Notes under the pieces: model-generated
Databases searched by the model: none
The model's input: the letters and a program-made list of their open reading frames with translations, nothing else
Told to the model about the DNA's origin: nothing
Shown: positions 18,377 to 26,181 of the stretch, piece after piece
How the letters are laid out: every line of letters starts with the position of its first letter
Position numbering within the stretch: position 1 is the first letter of the stretch
Assembly (NCBI GenBank): GCA_031410915.1
Contig: JANNZY010000147.1
Location: 62,001-126,000 of the forward strand
Reading direction: 5' to 3'
Source of the DNA: WLMZ01 sp031410915
Lineage (GTDB): Bacteria > Actinomycetota > Acidimicrobiia > Acidimicrobiales > Ilumatobacteraceae
DNA: 64,000 bases
Made by a program: the position numbers and the translations under genes

Positions 18377-18454
18377 GTGATCATCGTGCCGTGTCGGTCG
18401 CCGGCTCACTAGGGCCATGTGTCAGTAGTCGCGAGGGATTCGTGCGCAGACGCG

Positions 18455-18487
18455 ACGATGCCCGGCCGAGTGTCGGCCGGGCATCGT
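18455..18487. terminator. 15-bp-stem hairpin between two leftward genes
   Basis: An inverted repeat with a perfect 15-bp stem, ACGATGCCCGGCCGA at 18455-18469 and its complement at 18473-18487, loop GTG. It lies 24-56 bp downstream of the stop of the leftward gene ending at 18511 and before the next leftward gene. There is no T-run on either strand, so it is a strong hairpin rather than a canonical intrinsic terminator. Confidence 0.6.
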
Positions 18488-18510
18488 TCGGGAATCCGCG
18501 CTGGAGAGTG

Positions 18511-19167
18511 TCAGGCGGTCCTGGGGGTCTTGCGGTGATGGAACACGCCGAGCACCACGAGCACCAGCATCACTGCCGCAGCTGCGAAGGCTCCGATGGC
18601 CGCGTATCCGGCGATCGCACCGACCGTCGACCAGGCGTACGCCGACAGCAACAGGCCGCGAAGCGTCTCGCCCTTGAACAGCGTGTTGCGTTGGCCGGTG
18701 ATGCCATCGGCCTTGGCCTGGAGCTCGTCGATCGTGGCCTGTGGCGAGCCGGCATCCACGGCCGCCTTCACGTCGGCCTGCGCCGCCCGCTCGGATGCAC
18801 CGAGGTCAGCGTAGGTGGCGCCGTCGGCGACGCCCTGGAGGTGACCGTTGATGAAGCTGGCGTAGGCCTCGGCCTCGTCGCCGGTGTTCACCGAGGCACC
18901 GGCGAACGACAACAGGTCGGTACGGCCCTCCTTGGTGAGCGCTTCGGCTGCAGGGAACGAGATGTTCTGCGACGACAGCTCCTTGCCGACGTAGTCGCTG
19001 GCGAAGCTGTTCCCCCAGGTCAACAGTCCGCCGGCGACACCGAACACGACCGTGGCGACCATGCCGAAGCCGATCAGCACACTGTCGATCGTGCGCCGCT
19101 TCAGCGCGACGGTCGGAGTTGCACGTGCGTCGGCGACGGCGGGGGGATGAATGATGGCTGTACTCAT
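18511..19167 (-). CDS. Two-helix membrane protein with extracytoplasmic domain, unknown function
   Basis: 218 residues from ATG 19167, with GGAGGT about 8 bases upstream. A membrane helix near residues 31-52 (VLIGFGMVATVVFGVAGGLL) is followed by about 115 residues outside (SFASDYVGKELSSQNI, AEAYASFINGHLQGVADGAT), then two more hydrophobic stretches near 165-208 (AIAGYAAIGAFAAAAVMLVL) and a basic tail HHRKTPRTA. I recognise this as a conserved actinobacterial hypothetical layout but no function is known. It is divergent from a universal-stress-like gene; the 173-bp gap between them holds DevR-like boxes. Confidence 0.78.
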   Translation of the reverse strand: MSTAIIHPPAVADARATPTVALKRRTIDSVLIGFGMVATVVFGVAGGLLTWGNSFASDYVGKELSSQNISFPAAEALTKEGRTDLLSFAGASVNTGDEAEAYASFINGHLQGVADGATYADLGASERAAQADVKAAVDAGSPQATIDELQAKADGITGQRNTLFKGETLRGLLLSAYAWSTVGAIAGYAAIGAFAAAAVMLVLVVLGVFHHRKTPRTA

Positions 19168-19229
19168 GGTTCTGGACCTCCGTTGATGAATCTGTCACCG
19201 ACGGTACGGACCCGACGGCGCGCCAGCCA

Positions 19230-19274
19230 GGGGACAGCGACCCGACGGGATGGGACCTTCGACCCCATCCCGTC
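19230..19274. promoter_or_regulatory. DevR/DosR-like boxes within an 11-bp inverted repeat
   Basis: In the gap between two divergent genes lie GGGACAGCGACCC (19231-19243) and GGGACCTTCGACCC (19252-19265). Both resemble the GGGAC-n-GTCCC core of actinobacterial DevR/DosR operators, with one swapped position in the right half. The second sits in the centre of a longer dyad: arms GACGGGATGGG (19244-19254) and its complement (19264-19274) with a 9-bp spacer. DosR-type operators normally precede universal stress genes, as here. Confidence 0.45.
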
Positions 19275-19340
19275 CCGCTCCTGCGAGCCAGTGACAATGG
19301 GCTCTACCGGCGTTGGGTGCGAGCGGCGGATCATCGAGTC

Positions 19341-20120
19341 ATGAGGCATCTCCTTCGATTCGGTGACGATGGTTCGCGTGCCGCGGACGTGGCATGGCTG
19401 TGGATCAACAGCCACCGCTGGCCCGGCTGGGACCTTGAGACCGTGTGCGCCATTGAGCCCGAGGGCGCCGTCCCCCGTCAGCGGCTGCCGTTCAGCGAAG
19501 CCGGGTGGGGGTCTTCACAGACGGTCGTGAGCGATGACGATCCGCGTCTGGCGCTGTCCGCCACGTCGGATCTCCTGGTGGTCGGCGATCGTGGGCGCGT
19601 GCCGGCGATGGCGGCCTGCCTCGGCAGTACCACCGAATGGCTGCTCGTGCGGCCACCCGCGCCAATGGTCATCGTGCGCCACGGGCGCCGCACGGAGTCG
19701 GTCCTGCTCTGCACGGACGGGTCGGCCAGCGCCACCCTCGCTGTGCGCACCCTCGCCGCGATGCCGTGGATCAGCGGACTCGAGGTGATGGTTGTCGGTG
19801 TCGTCGACGGATGCACTGCGGCAGAGGAGGCAGTGCACCGGGCAACGACCTTGCTCAGCGTCGCCGGTGCCGCTGTTCGACAGCGTGTGCTACACGGCGA
19901 CGCGACGGACCTGCTCGCCGATCTGGCGCACGAGACACCTCACGATCTGCTGGTCGCAGGGACACGCGGCCTGACGGGCATCGAGCGACTTCGCCTCGGT
20001 TCGACCGCGGCACGGATCACGCACACGTCACCTGCGTCGGTCCTGCTCGCGTGCGCTCGCCCCTGCAATTCGTCGGAGGTGCGAACCGACGACTGCGACG
20101 ACGCTCGCGGCTATCTCTGA
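19341..20120 (+). CDS. Universal stress protein-like protein with divergent N-terminal domain
   Basis: 259 residues from ATG 19341 (MRHLLRFGDDGSRAADVAW). The C-terminal half is a good UspA domain: SVLLCTDGSASATLAVRTL, HGDATDLLADLAHETPHDLL, VAGTRGLTGIERLRLGSTA and SPASVLLACA, with the G-2x-G-9x-G(S/T) nucleotide-site spacing. The N-terminal half looks like a second, degraded Usp domain (LLVVGDRGRVPAMAACLGST, PAPMVIVRHG). It lies downstream of the DevR-like palindrome, consistent with stress or hypoxia control. The three genes that follow run the same way with short gaps. Confidence 0.8.
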   Translation: MRHLLRFGDDGSRAADVAWLWINSHRWPGWDLETVCAIEPEGAVPRQRLPFSEAGWGSSQTVVSDDDPRLALSATSDLLVVGDRGRVPAMAACLGSTTEWLLVRPPAPMVIVRHGRRTESVLLCTDGSASATLAVRTLAAMPWISGLEVMVVGVVDGCTAAEEAVHRATTLLSVAGAAVRQRVLHGDATDLLADLAHETPHDLLVAGTRGLTGIERLRLGSTAARITHTSPASVLLACARPCNSSEVRTDDCDDARGYL

Positions 20121-20164
20121 CCTCCGCGACAGGCAGCTGTGACCAAATGCTCTAGGACGAATTC

Positions 20165-20773
20165 ATGATCCAACGCATGATGCATTCCATGGACAACAAC
20201 GCCGTGACTCCTCCGACATTGCTCGCTGGGGAGCGGAGGGTCGAAGCGCTCGACGAAGAAGAATGCCTTGCGTTGCTCGCATCGGTGCCGATAGGACGCT
20301 TGGCCTACGTCGTCGACGGCCGTCCGGTGATCGTGCCTGTCGACTTCATGGTCCATGACCGCCAGGTCGTGTTCCGCACCGACCCCGGCGACAAGCTCTC
20401 CCACACACCGCTGCAACACGTCTGCTTCGAGGCCGACAGCTTGCGCGAGATGAACGCAGGTTGGAGCGTCGTCCTCAACGGCCTCGCCCGCGACGTCACG
20501 ACCGCGTTGGGGTCTGACTACGACCGGCTGCGAGCGCAGATCGTTCCCACGCTTGCGCCGCTGCGTTCACCTCACTGGATATCGATCTCGATCGACACGA
20601 TCAGTGGCCGCCGCCTTCGCACGCCGCTGGCGGCCGACGTATCGGATTCGATGTGCGCGCCCCTCGACGCTGACGTCGCCGACTGGAACGACCAGGGCCT
20701 CCCGATCGACAGCTCGGTGTTCGAGAACAGCGCGGTCGCCCGATCCAGCACGATCAGAAAGGCCTCATCATGA
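20165..20773 (+). CDS. Pyridoxamine 5'-phosphate oxidase-fold, FMN-binding family protein
   Basis: 202 residues from ATG 20165, or from a nearby in-frame ATG a few codons later. The split-barrel flavin-binding pattern is clear: EECLALLASVPIGRLAYVVD, GRPVIVPVDFMVHDRQVVFR, TDPGDKLSHTPLQHVCFEAD and SGWSVVLNGLAR-like AGWSVVLNGLARDV. Members bind FMN, F420 or heme and are common in hypoxia/stress regulons. The C-terminal 45 residues are hydrophilic and not conserved in the fold. The stop overlaps the next start by 4 bp (ATGA), so it is coupled to the CBS-domain gene. Confidence 0.85.
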   Translation: MIQRMMHSMDNNAVTPPTLLAGERRVEALDEEECLALLASVPIGRLAYVVDGRPVIVPVDFMVHDRQVVFRTDPGDKLSHTPLQHVCFEADSLREMNAGWSVVLNGLARDVTTALGSDYDRLRAQIVPTLAPLRSPHWISISIDTISGRRLRTPLAADVSDSMCAPLDADVADWNDQGLPIDSSVFENSAVARSSTIRKASS

Positions 20774-21411
20774 AGGTTCGCGATGTCATGACCGCTCCGG
20801 CAATCACGCTCGGTCCGGAGGCGTGTGCCGGAGACATTGCCCGCAGTCTCATCCATCACGACATCAGCGGCATCCCCATCGTGGACGACATGGGCGTGCT
20901 GATCGGCATCGTGACCGAAGCCGACCTGATGCTGCACGAGGCGTTCGCCACACCCGGCCGGCGGGCCCTTGCCTTGGTCGGTGAGCTCGTCGGCGGCTAC
21001 CCGGAGACGTGGCGCACCAAGATCGACGGCCATACGGCACAGGACCTGATGAGCTTCCCGGTGGTCACGGCGAATCCCGACGACACCCTGGACGACGCGG
21101 CGCGGCGCATGCTTCGCCATCCGTGCAAGCGACTACCCGTCGTGCGTGACGGTCACGTGATCGGGATGCTCTCCAGGCACGACATCCTGCGCCGCTATGA
21201 CCGCACCGATCGCGACATCGCCCAGGATGTCGCCACGCTGGTGACGCAGATCCTCGGCGACGACCATCGCGTCGACGCTACGGTTCAGGACGGCGTCGTC
21301 GAGCTCCGCGGCACCCCACTCGGAATCGACGACGTGGATGTGTTGACGCTCGCGCTCGCCGGACTCGACGGCGTGGTCGACGTCATCGATGCCACCGCCG
21401 AACGCTGCTGA
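20770..21411 (+). CDS. CBS-domain pair protein with C-terminal BON-like domain
   Basis: 213 residues from ATG 20770. First CBS domain: VRDVMTAPAITLGPEACAGD, HHDISGIPIVDDMGVLIGIV, TEADLM. Second: TAQDLMSFPVVTANPDDTLD, KRLPVVRDGHVIGMLSRHDI. Residues 150-213 (DIAQDVATLVTQILGDDH, VQDGVVELRGTPLG, DGVVDVIDAT) fit a BON domain. CBS pairs sense adenosyl nucleotides; BON domains are thought to attach to membranes or phospholipids. The family is associated with dormancy-type regulons in mycobacteria. It is translationally coupled to the FMN-binding gene, so the two probably act together in redox or energy sensing. Confidence 0.86.
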   Translation: MKVRDVMTAPAITLGPEACAGDIARSLIHHDISGIPIVDDMGVLIGIVTEADLMLHEAFATPGRRALALVGELVGGYPETWRTKIDGHTAQDLMSFPVVTANPDDTLDDAARRMLRHPCKRLPVVRDGHVIGMLSRHDILRRYDRTDRDIAQDVATLVTQILGDDHRVDATVQDGVVELRGTPLGIDDVDVLTLALAGLDGVVDVIDATAERC

Positions 21412-21446
21412 GGCGCCATCGCTCTGACTGCGGTAAGCATCCTGCC

Positions 21447-22730
21447 ATGTCATCGCTGTCGAAGCTGAACCCGGGCCTGGCGCACGACGTCCTCGCCCTG
21501 ATCGGCCCCGGAGCCGACATCATCCTGCCGATCGCGAACGGTGAGCCGGTCACCGTGCTCGACGCCATCGAGCGCGAGGCGATGACATTGTCGGGAGTCC
21601 GTGTGCACCAGATGCACGCCCTGCGCGATCGGCCGTACTTGCACGCTGCGTTCGGTGATCGTCTCCGCCACGTCTCCTACTTCCTGTCCAGCGTCACCCG
21701 GCCCTGCTTCGCAGCCGGCACGGTCGATCTCGTGCCGAACAACTTCAGTGAGATGCGCGCGATTCTCAGCGAGCGCACGGTGGATCCGATCGTCGTCGCC
21801 GCCGCGTCACGACCTGACCGCCACGGCTACTTCAGCCTCGGGTTGAACGCCGACTACGTGTCGTCGTTCGTGGGTCGGGCACGGTTCTTCCTGGAGGCGA
21901 ACGCGCAGATGCCGCGCACGTTCGGACGGAACCAGATCCACATCTCCCAGGTTGCTGGTTGGTGCGAAGCGGACTACCCGCTCATCGAGCTGGCCCCGTC
22001 GTCCACGTCGGACGCTGACACCCGAATCGCCCTCCTCGTGGCCGAGCGAATCGCAGATCGCTCCACGATTCAGGTCGGGATCGGTTCCACACCGAACGCG
22101 ATCCTCGCTGCCCTCGGTCAGCACACCGATCTCGGCGTGCACACCGAACTGATCTCGGATGGCGTGATGGACCTCGTCGAGCGCGGCGTCGTGACCGGCG
22201 TCGCGAAGCAGCTCAATCGCACGAAGACCGTCGGGACGTTCGCGCTCGGCTCGCGGCGGTTGTACGACTTCCTCGATGACAACGCGGCGTTCGAGCTGTG
22301 GCCAGTGCGGTATGTCAACGATCCGCGAGTCATCGCCGGCGAGGCGAAGTTCGTATCGATCAATTCGACGATCGCGGTCGACCTGCTCGGCCAGTGCGCG
22401 TCAGAGACCGTGAGCGGTACCTACTACTCGTCCAGCGGTGGACAGGCCGACTTCGCCCGCGGCGCGATGTACTCGGCGGGCGGGCAGGGATTCGTCGTTC
22501 TGCACTCGACGACACGAGACGGTGCGATCTCCAAGATCGTCGCCCAGCTCGCACCCGGCGACGTCGTCACGACACTGAAGAACACCGTCGACAAGGTGGT
22601 CACGGAATGGGGGGTTGCCGAACTCCGGGGCCGCTCCATCCGCGATCGTGCCCGCGCGCTCATCTCGATCGCGCACCCAGAGCACCGTGATGAACTCACC
22701 ACACGGGCCACCGCACTCGCCTACCTGTGA
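21447..22730 (+). CDS. Acetyl-CoA hydrolase/CoA-transferase family protein
   Basis: 427 residues from ATG 21447, 35 bp after the CBS-BON gene. Signature stretches include PGADIILPIANGEPVTVLDA, a central IQVGIGSTPNAILAAL, GVHTELISDGVMDLVERG, and the C-terminal GQADFARGAMYSAGGQGFVV and GDVVTTLKNTVDKVVTEWGV. These match the two-domain CoA-transferase family I fold (acetate/4-hydroxybutyrate CoA-transferase or acetyl-CoA hydrolase). The glutamate in GEAKFVSINSTIAVDLLG is near the expected CoA-thioester position. The exact acyl substrate is not determinable. It may allow acetate handling under the same stress conditions as its upstream neighbours. Confidence 0.86.
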   Translation: MSSLSKLNPGLAHDVLALIGPGADIILPIANGEPVTVLDAIEREAMTLSGVRVHQMHALRDRPYLHAAFGDRLRHVSYFLSSVTRPCFAAGTVDLVPNNFSEMRAILSERTVDPIVVAAASRPDRHGYFSLGLNADYVSSFVGRARFFLEANAQMPRTFGRNQIHISQVAGWCEADYPLIELAPSSTSDADTRIALLVAERIADRSTIQVGIGSTPNAILAALGQHTDLGVHTELISDGVMDLVERGVVTGVAKQLNRTKTVGTFALGSRRLYDFLDDNAAFELWPVRYVNDPRVIAGEAKFVSINSTIAVDLLGQCASETVSGTYYSSSGGQADFARGAMYSAGGQGFVVLHSTTRDGAISKIVAQLAPGDVVTTLKNTVDKVVTEWGVAELRGRSIRDRARALISIAHPEHRDELTTRATALAYL

Positions 22731-22745
22731 CGCATCACGGCTGCG

Positions 22746-23312
22746 TCACGCGCACTCTGCTTCGAGGGCTTGCCACTGGGACCACGCGTCGTGGTACTCG
22801 GTGTTCACCTGCTCGACCAGTGAGGCGTGGAGATCCGCATCGCGGTACCGGGCCATGGCAGCCAGGATGCGGGCGCTGATCACGTGTGCGCCAACCGAGC
22901 ATCGCACGCTGGCCGCGAGATGCTCGTCCGACATGTAGATGGCGGTCTCGTCACCGTTGTGGCCGACCGTGCGCATCTTGGTGTAGAGCCATTCCCGCGA
23001 GTGGTGCGATCCGACGAACACGCAGCGCCGATTCGTGACGACGAACGTCCCGGTGTCGGTCGCCGTTTCGTTCGCCGTGGGGGTGCGCTCGCGGCCGAGC
23101 GCCGTGGGATCCAGCTCGACGAGGCGGCAATCCGGCACGATCGAATACGCGACCTCGGTCGCTTCGAGCATGACGCCGGCAACGCGGTCGGTGAACGCGA
23201 CGAGCTGCACGGCCTGCATCGATTCGAACGCCCGCGACACGGTGCTGCGTGCGGCTGCGCTGGCGTGCTGGCGCCGAAGATCTCCCTGGCGCGGGCTGGC
23301 CCACTTCAACAT
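22746..23312 (-). CDS. Bacterial PH-like domain protein, unknown function
   Basis: 188 residues from ATG 23312, with AGGAAG about 8 bases upstream. After an N-terminal helical region (RRQHASAAARSTVSRAFE) a bacterial PH-like core is visible: DTGTFVVTNRRCVFVGSHHS, REWLYTKMRTVGHNGDETAI and IYMSDEHLAASVRCSVGAHV. The strand order and the phrase TNRRCVFVG are typical of bPH domains; their ligands are largely unknown. It stands alone, convergent with the CoA-transferase gene (15 bp) and divergent from the cysteine hydrolase gene (121 bp). Confidence 0.72.
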   Translation of the reverse strand: MLKWASPRQGDLRRQHASAAARSTVSRAFESMQAVQLVAFTDRVAGVMLEATEVAYSIVPDCRLVELDPTALGRERTPTANETATDTGTFVVTNRRCVFVGSHHSREWLYTKMRTVGHNGDETAIYMSDEHLAASVRCSVGAHVISARILAAMARYRDADLHASLVEQVNTEYHDAWSQWQALEAECA

Positions 23313-23433
23313 GGCGACTTCCTCCGAATGTGGTGGTTGTCCCGCCGCCGCCAAAGTCATCGGCTGAGTTGTGACCTGATTGAGCGCTTCACTCGAATGT
23401 TTGCAGACTCTTGACAGAGATACTCTCGACGAC

Positions 23434-24066
23434 ATGATCCCTCGATTCGGCGCTGACACGGCCCTGATCCTGATCGACGTGCAGGTCGGCGTCGACGACG
23501 TGCTTCATTGGGGCGGACCCACCGGCCGACGCAACAACCCGGCCGCCGAGGACAACCTGGCACAGTTGCTCGCCGCGTTCCGTGAGGCCGGGGCACCGAT
23601 CGTGTTCACGATGCAGGACTCGTTGGAGGCCGCATCACCGTTGAAGCTCTCACTGCCGAGCGGCGCGTTGAAGCCCGGCTTCGAGCCGCTCGACGGTGAG
23701 GCGGTCGTCACCAAGCAGGTCAACGGTGCGTTCTTCGGCACAGACCTGGAGATCCGCCTGCGACGGGTCGGCGTGCATCGCCTGGTGGTGTGCGGGTTCT
23801 TCACGAACATGTGTGTCGAGACCACCGTGCGCACGGCGGGCAACCTCTGTTTCGACGTGTACCTGGTCCACGACGCGTGTGCCACGAGCAACCGCGTCGG
23901 CATCGGCGGCGTCGATCACGATCCTGACGTGGTCCACGAACTGAGCGTGACCTCGATGCACGGAGAGTTCTGCACCGCGATCACCACCAACGTCGCAGTG
24001 GGTCTGCTGCGCGCAGACAACACGGATCTGCATCGCGTGCAGGGCAACGACGCAACCGTGCGCTGA
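23434..24066 (+). CDS. Isochorismatase-like cysteine hydrolase
   Basis: 210 residues from ATG 23434. The catalytic triad of the family is in place: Asp15 in LILIDVQVG, Lys94 in EAVVTKQVNGAFF and Cys127 in GFFTNMCVETTVRTA, the last preceded by the usual cis-peptide environment. Members hydrolyse isochorismate, nicotinamide, carbamoyl sarcosine or ureidoacrylate-type amides; the sequence does not choose among them. TTGACA lies shortly upstream, though no matching -10 box is evident. Its stop (24066) abuts the stop of the convergent CAP gene (24067). Confidence 0.87.
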   Translation: MIPRFGADTALILIDVQVGVDDVLHWGGPTGRRNNPAAEDNLAQLLAAFREAGAPIVFTMQDSLEAASPLKLSLPSGALKPGFEPLDGEAVVTKQVNGAFFGTDLEIRLRRVGVHRLVVCGFFTNMCVETTVRTAGNLCFDVYLVHDACATSNRVGIGGVDHDPDVVHELSVTSMHGEFCTAITTNVAVGLLRADNTDLHRVQGNDATVR

Positions 24067-26181
24067 TCACTCGATGACGCCGAAGGTGTCGACGATCAGG
24101 TGCGTGGCGACGAGGCTGACCGCGCAGACTCCGGAACTGCCGTCGACGATGGCCGCGTTGGAAACCGCGACCCCACGTCCGTAGTTGACCGTTGACGTGC
24201 CCGGATAGCCGCGGCTGCAGGGGAACACGGCGAGCCAGCCGGGTGCGGTCTCGTCGGCAACGGTCACGTTGAGGAGGTAGTCGCCCGCGCGAACGGGCAG
24301 CACTTCGCGTGGCACGCCGGGTTGCAGCGCGGTACCGGCCACCCTGGTGTCCAGCGCGCGTCGCGGCGCTGTCGAGCCGAGTGTCTTCGCGCCGATGCCC
24401 GGCATCCACCAGCCGGTCAGGTCGACGACGAGATCCATCTGCTGCGAGGCGTAGAAGCACAATGCGGCCTCGCCGTTCACAGCCTTCACGGCGACCGTTG
24501 CATGGTTCGCGACGGCCGTGTTGGCGGGGTTCAGGTTGGTCACCACGGGCCGTGCCGCCGCGCAGTCCCATGCAGTCACGAACGCGGTCGCCACGATGCG
24601 GTCCGCTGTGATGTTGATCGAGACAGCCGTGGCCGATTCCGGTGCAGCACGGAGCGGCACGACGAGCATGCCGCCGACGATGCCGCCCTGGACGCGCGTG
24701 TCCCACAGCCGACCGGGGTCGGCGACGAACTCCGTCCCGCCGTCTTCCGGCAACCATTGACCGTGCACGTCGACGATCACGTCAGCGTCCTGCGACGACA
24801 CGACGCACATCGAAGCGTCGGCCACCGCAACCGTCACCTGGTTCGGCACTGCTGCCGGCCCGTTGTAGTTCACCGACGAGGTCGGCGGCACGGCAGTGCC
24901 GCACCCGAACACGGTCACGTAGCCCGGCCCGGCTGCGTCGACGACGGTGACGTTGGCCGTGACCGCCGTGGCATCGCGGTCGACGTGAGCAAGGGGCAGC
25001 GACACAGGTTGGCCTGCAGCCAGCCGACGGCCACCCCATCCGTTGCGCGTGTCGACATCTCGGACCGGATCGACGGCGTGGAACCGTGAGCCGATCGGGC
25101 CCGGCGCGACGGTGGCCATCACCTTCTGCTGCGACCGGCGCGCCTGCGTGATCTCGCACGCGTTCGATCCATCGACGGCGACGGTGTACACCCCTTCGGC
25201 CAGCCCCGCGAACGTGTGGTCCGCATATCCCGTCTGGGTGTACGGGTACCACGACGCTTCGGCGACGATCGCCCCGCCCAGGGTGAGCGTCGCGTGGATC
25301 ATCGACGGCCCGGCCAACAGCGGCCCGCCGATCACGGCGCGACACGGTGTGACCTGCACGGCCGACGTCGGGGTGACGGTCAGCGACCCGCCGATGCTCG
25401 ACGTCGTGAACGTCGGCCCCGGCTGCGGGCAGCGCGCGCCGAAGTCGGCAGTGTTGACCGGCTGCGTGTCGACGCCCTGCCACGTCGCTGGCAGGGCGTT
25501 GATCACCGCTGGGTCAGCGGATCCGGCGTCCCACACCATGTACGTCAGGCCGTCCGGCATGCACTTCACGCCGACGCCCATCTGCGTCGCCTGGTACGAC
25601 AGCACGGACACGCGGTGGCCACCCGAGTTCATCAGCCCGATGAGGAACGATCCGGGACGAATGTTGTTCGCGCCTTGCTCCGCTCCACCGGCCAGGTGTG
25701 TGAACGTCGTCGTCAAGCCATTGCTGGGGTTGAGGAACTGGTACCAGTTGAACGTCGGTGACGCTGCGTCGCACGACGGCGTGGTGCCGAACTGCGGGCA
25801 GTTCGGGTAGTCGTCGACGTCGGACACGAGCTGCTCGACGAAGCGGTGATCGATTGCCGAGAGATGGTCAGACAGCTGCAGCGCGGGCAGGCCACGGCTG
25901 GTGCGCTCCAGGTTCAGGGCGGCCGAGATGTCGGCTTCGATGCGTCGCTCGGTAGTGGTCCGTACGTCGGTCGGGAGGCGATTGATCATCGTCCCGCCGA
26001 GCCCCGAGCTGTCGAACGGGATCGCGTCGCCGCTCCCCCGGTCCAGGATCGGCTCGGCAGTTGCGGCGAGCGTCGGGTCCCACACGTGGACGACCGCTTC
26101 GACCCGGCCGGCATTGACCGCCACGGTGGCGGCGGCTGTCGCGAAAAGAGCAGCGAACGCGAGGATCGGGTGCGACGTCAT
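24067..26181 (-). CDS. Secreted CAP-domain protein with three R-x-x-DTR repeat modules
   Basis: 704 residues from ATG 26181, overlapping the upstream gene's stop by 4 bp (ATGA). A signal peptide is visible (ILAFAALFATAAATVAVNA). Residues about 75-255 form a CAP/SCP domain (RIEADISAALNLERTSRGLP, SAIDHRFVEQLV, RPGSFLIGLMNSGGHRVSVL, MGVGVKCMPDGLTYMVWDAG). From about 385 to the end are three modules of 105-115 residues, each opening RxxDTR (VRDVDTRNGW, GRLWDTRVQG, RRALDTRVAG), containing a Cys in a GYVTVFGC-like strand and ending in DVIVDVHG-, LVVDLTG- or LIVDTFG-type strands. These beta-rich modules are frequent in secreted Acidimicrobiia proteins; their ligand is unknown. Coupling to the LPRTG surface protein suggests joint function at the envelope. 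Confidence 0.84.
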   Translation of the reverse strand: MTSHPILAFAALFATAAATVAVNAGRVEAVVHVWDPTLAATAEPILDRGSGDAIPFDSSGLGGTMINRLPTDVRTTTERRIEADISAALNLERTSRGLPALQLSDHLSAIDHRFVEQLVSDVDDYPNCPQFGTTPSCDAASPTFNWYQFLNPSNGLTTTFTHLAGGAEQGANNIRPGSFLIGLMNSGGHRVSVLSYQATQMGVGVKCMPDGLTYMVWDAGSADPAVINALPATWQGVDTQPVNTADFGARCPQPGPTFTTSSIGGSLTVTPTSAVQVTPCRAVIGGPLLAGPSMIHATLTLGGAIVAEASWYPYTQTGYADHTFAGLAEGVYTVAVDGSNACEITQARRSQQKVMATVAPGPIGSRFHAVDPVRDVDTRNGWGGRRLAAGQPVSLPLAHVDRDATAVTANVTVVDAAGPGYVTVFGCGTAVPPTSSVNYNGPAAVPNQVTVAVADASMCVVSSQDADVIVDVHGQWLPEDGGTEFVADPGRLWDTRVQGGIVGGMLVVPLRAAPESATAVSINITADRIVATAFVTAWDCAAARPVVTNLNPANTAVANHATVAVKAVNGEAALCFYASQQMDLVVDLTGWWMPGIGAKTLGSTAPRRALDTRVAGTALQPGVPREVLPVRAGDYLLNVTVADETAPGWLAVFPCSRGYPGTSTVNYGRGVAVSNAAIVDGSSGVCAVSLVATHLIVDTFGVIE

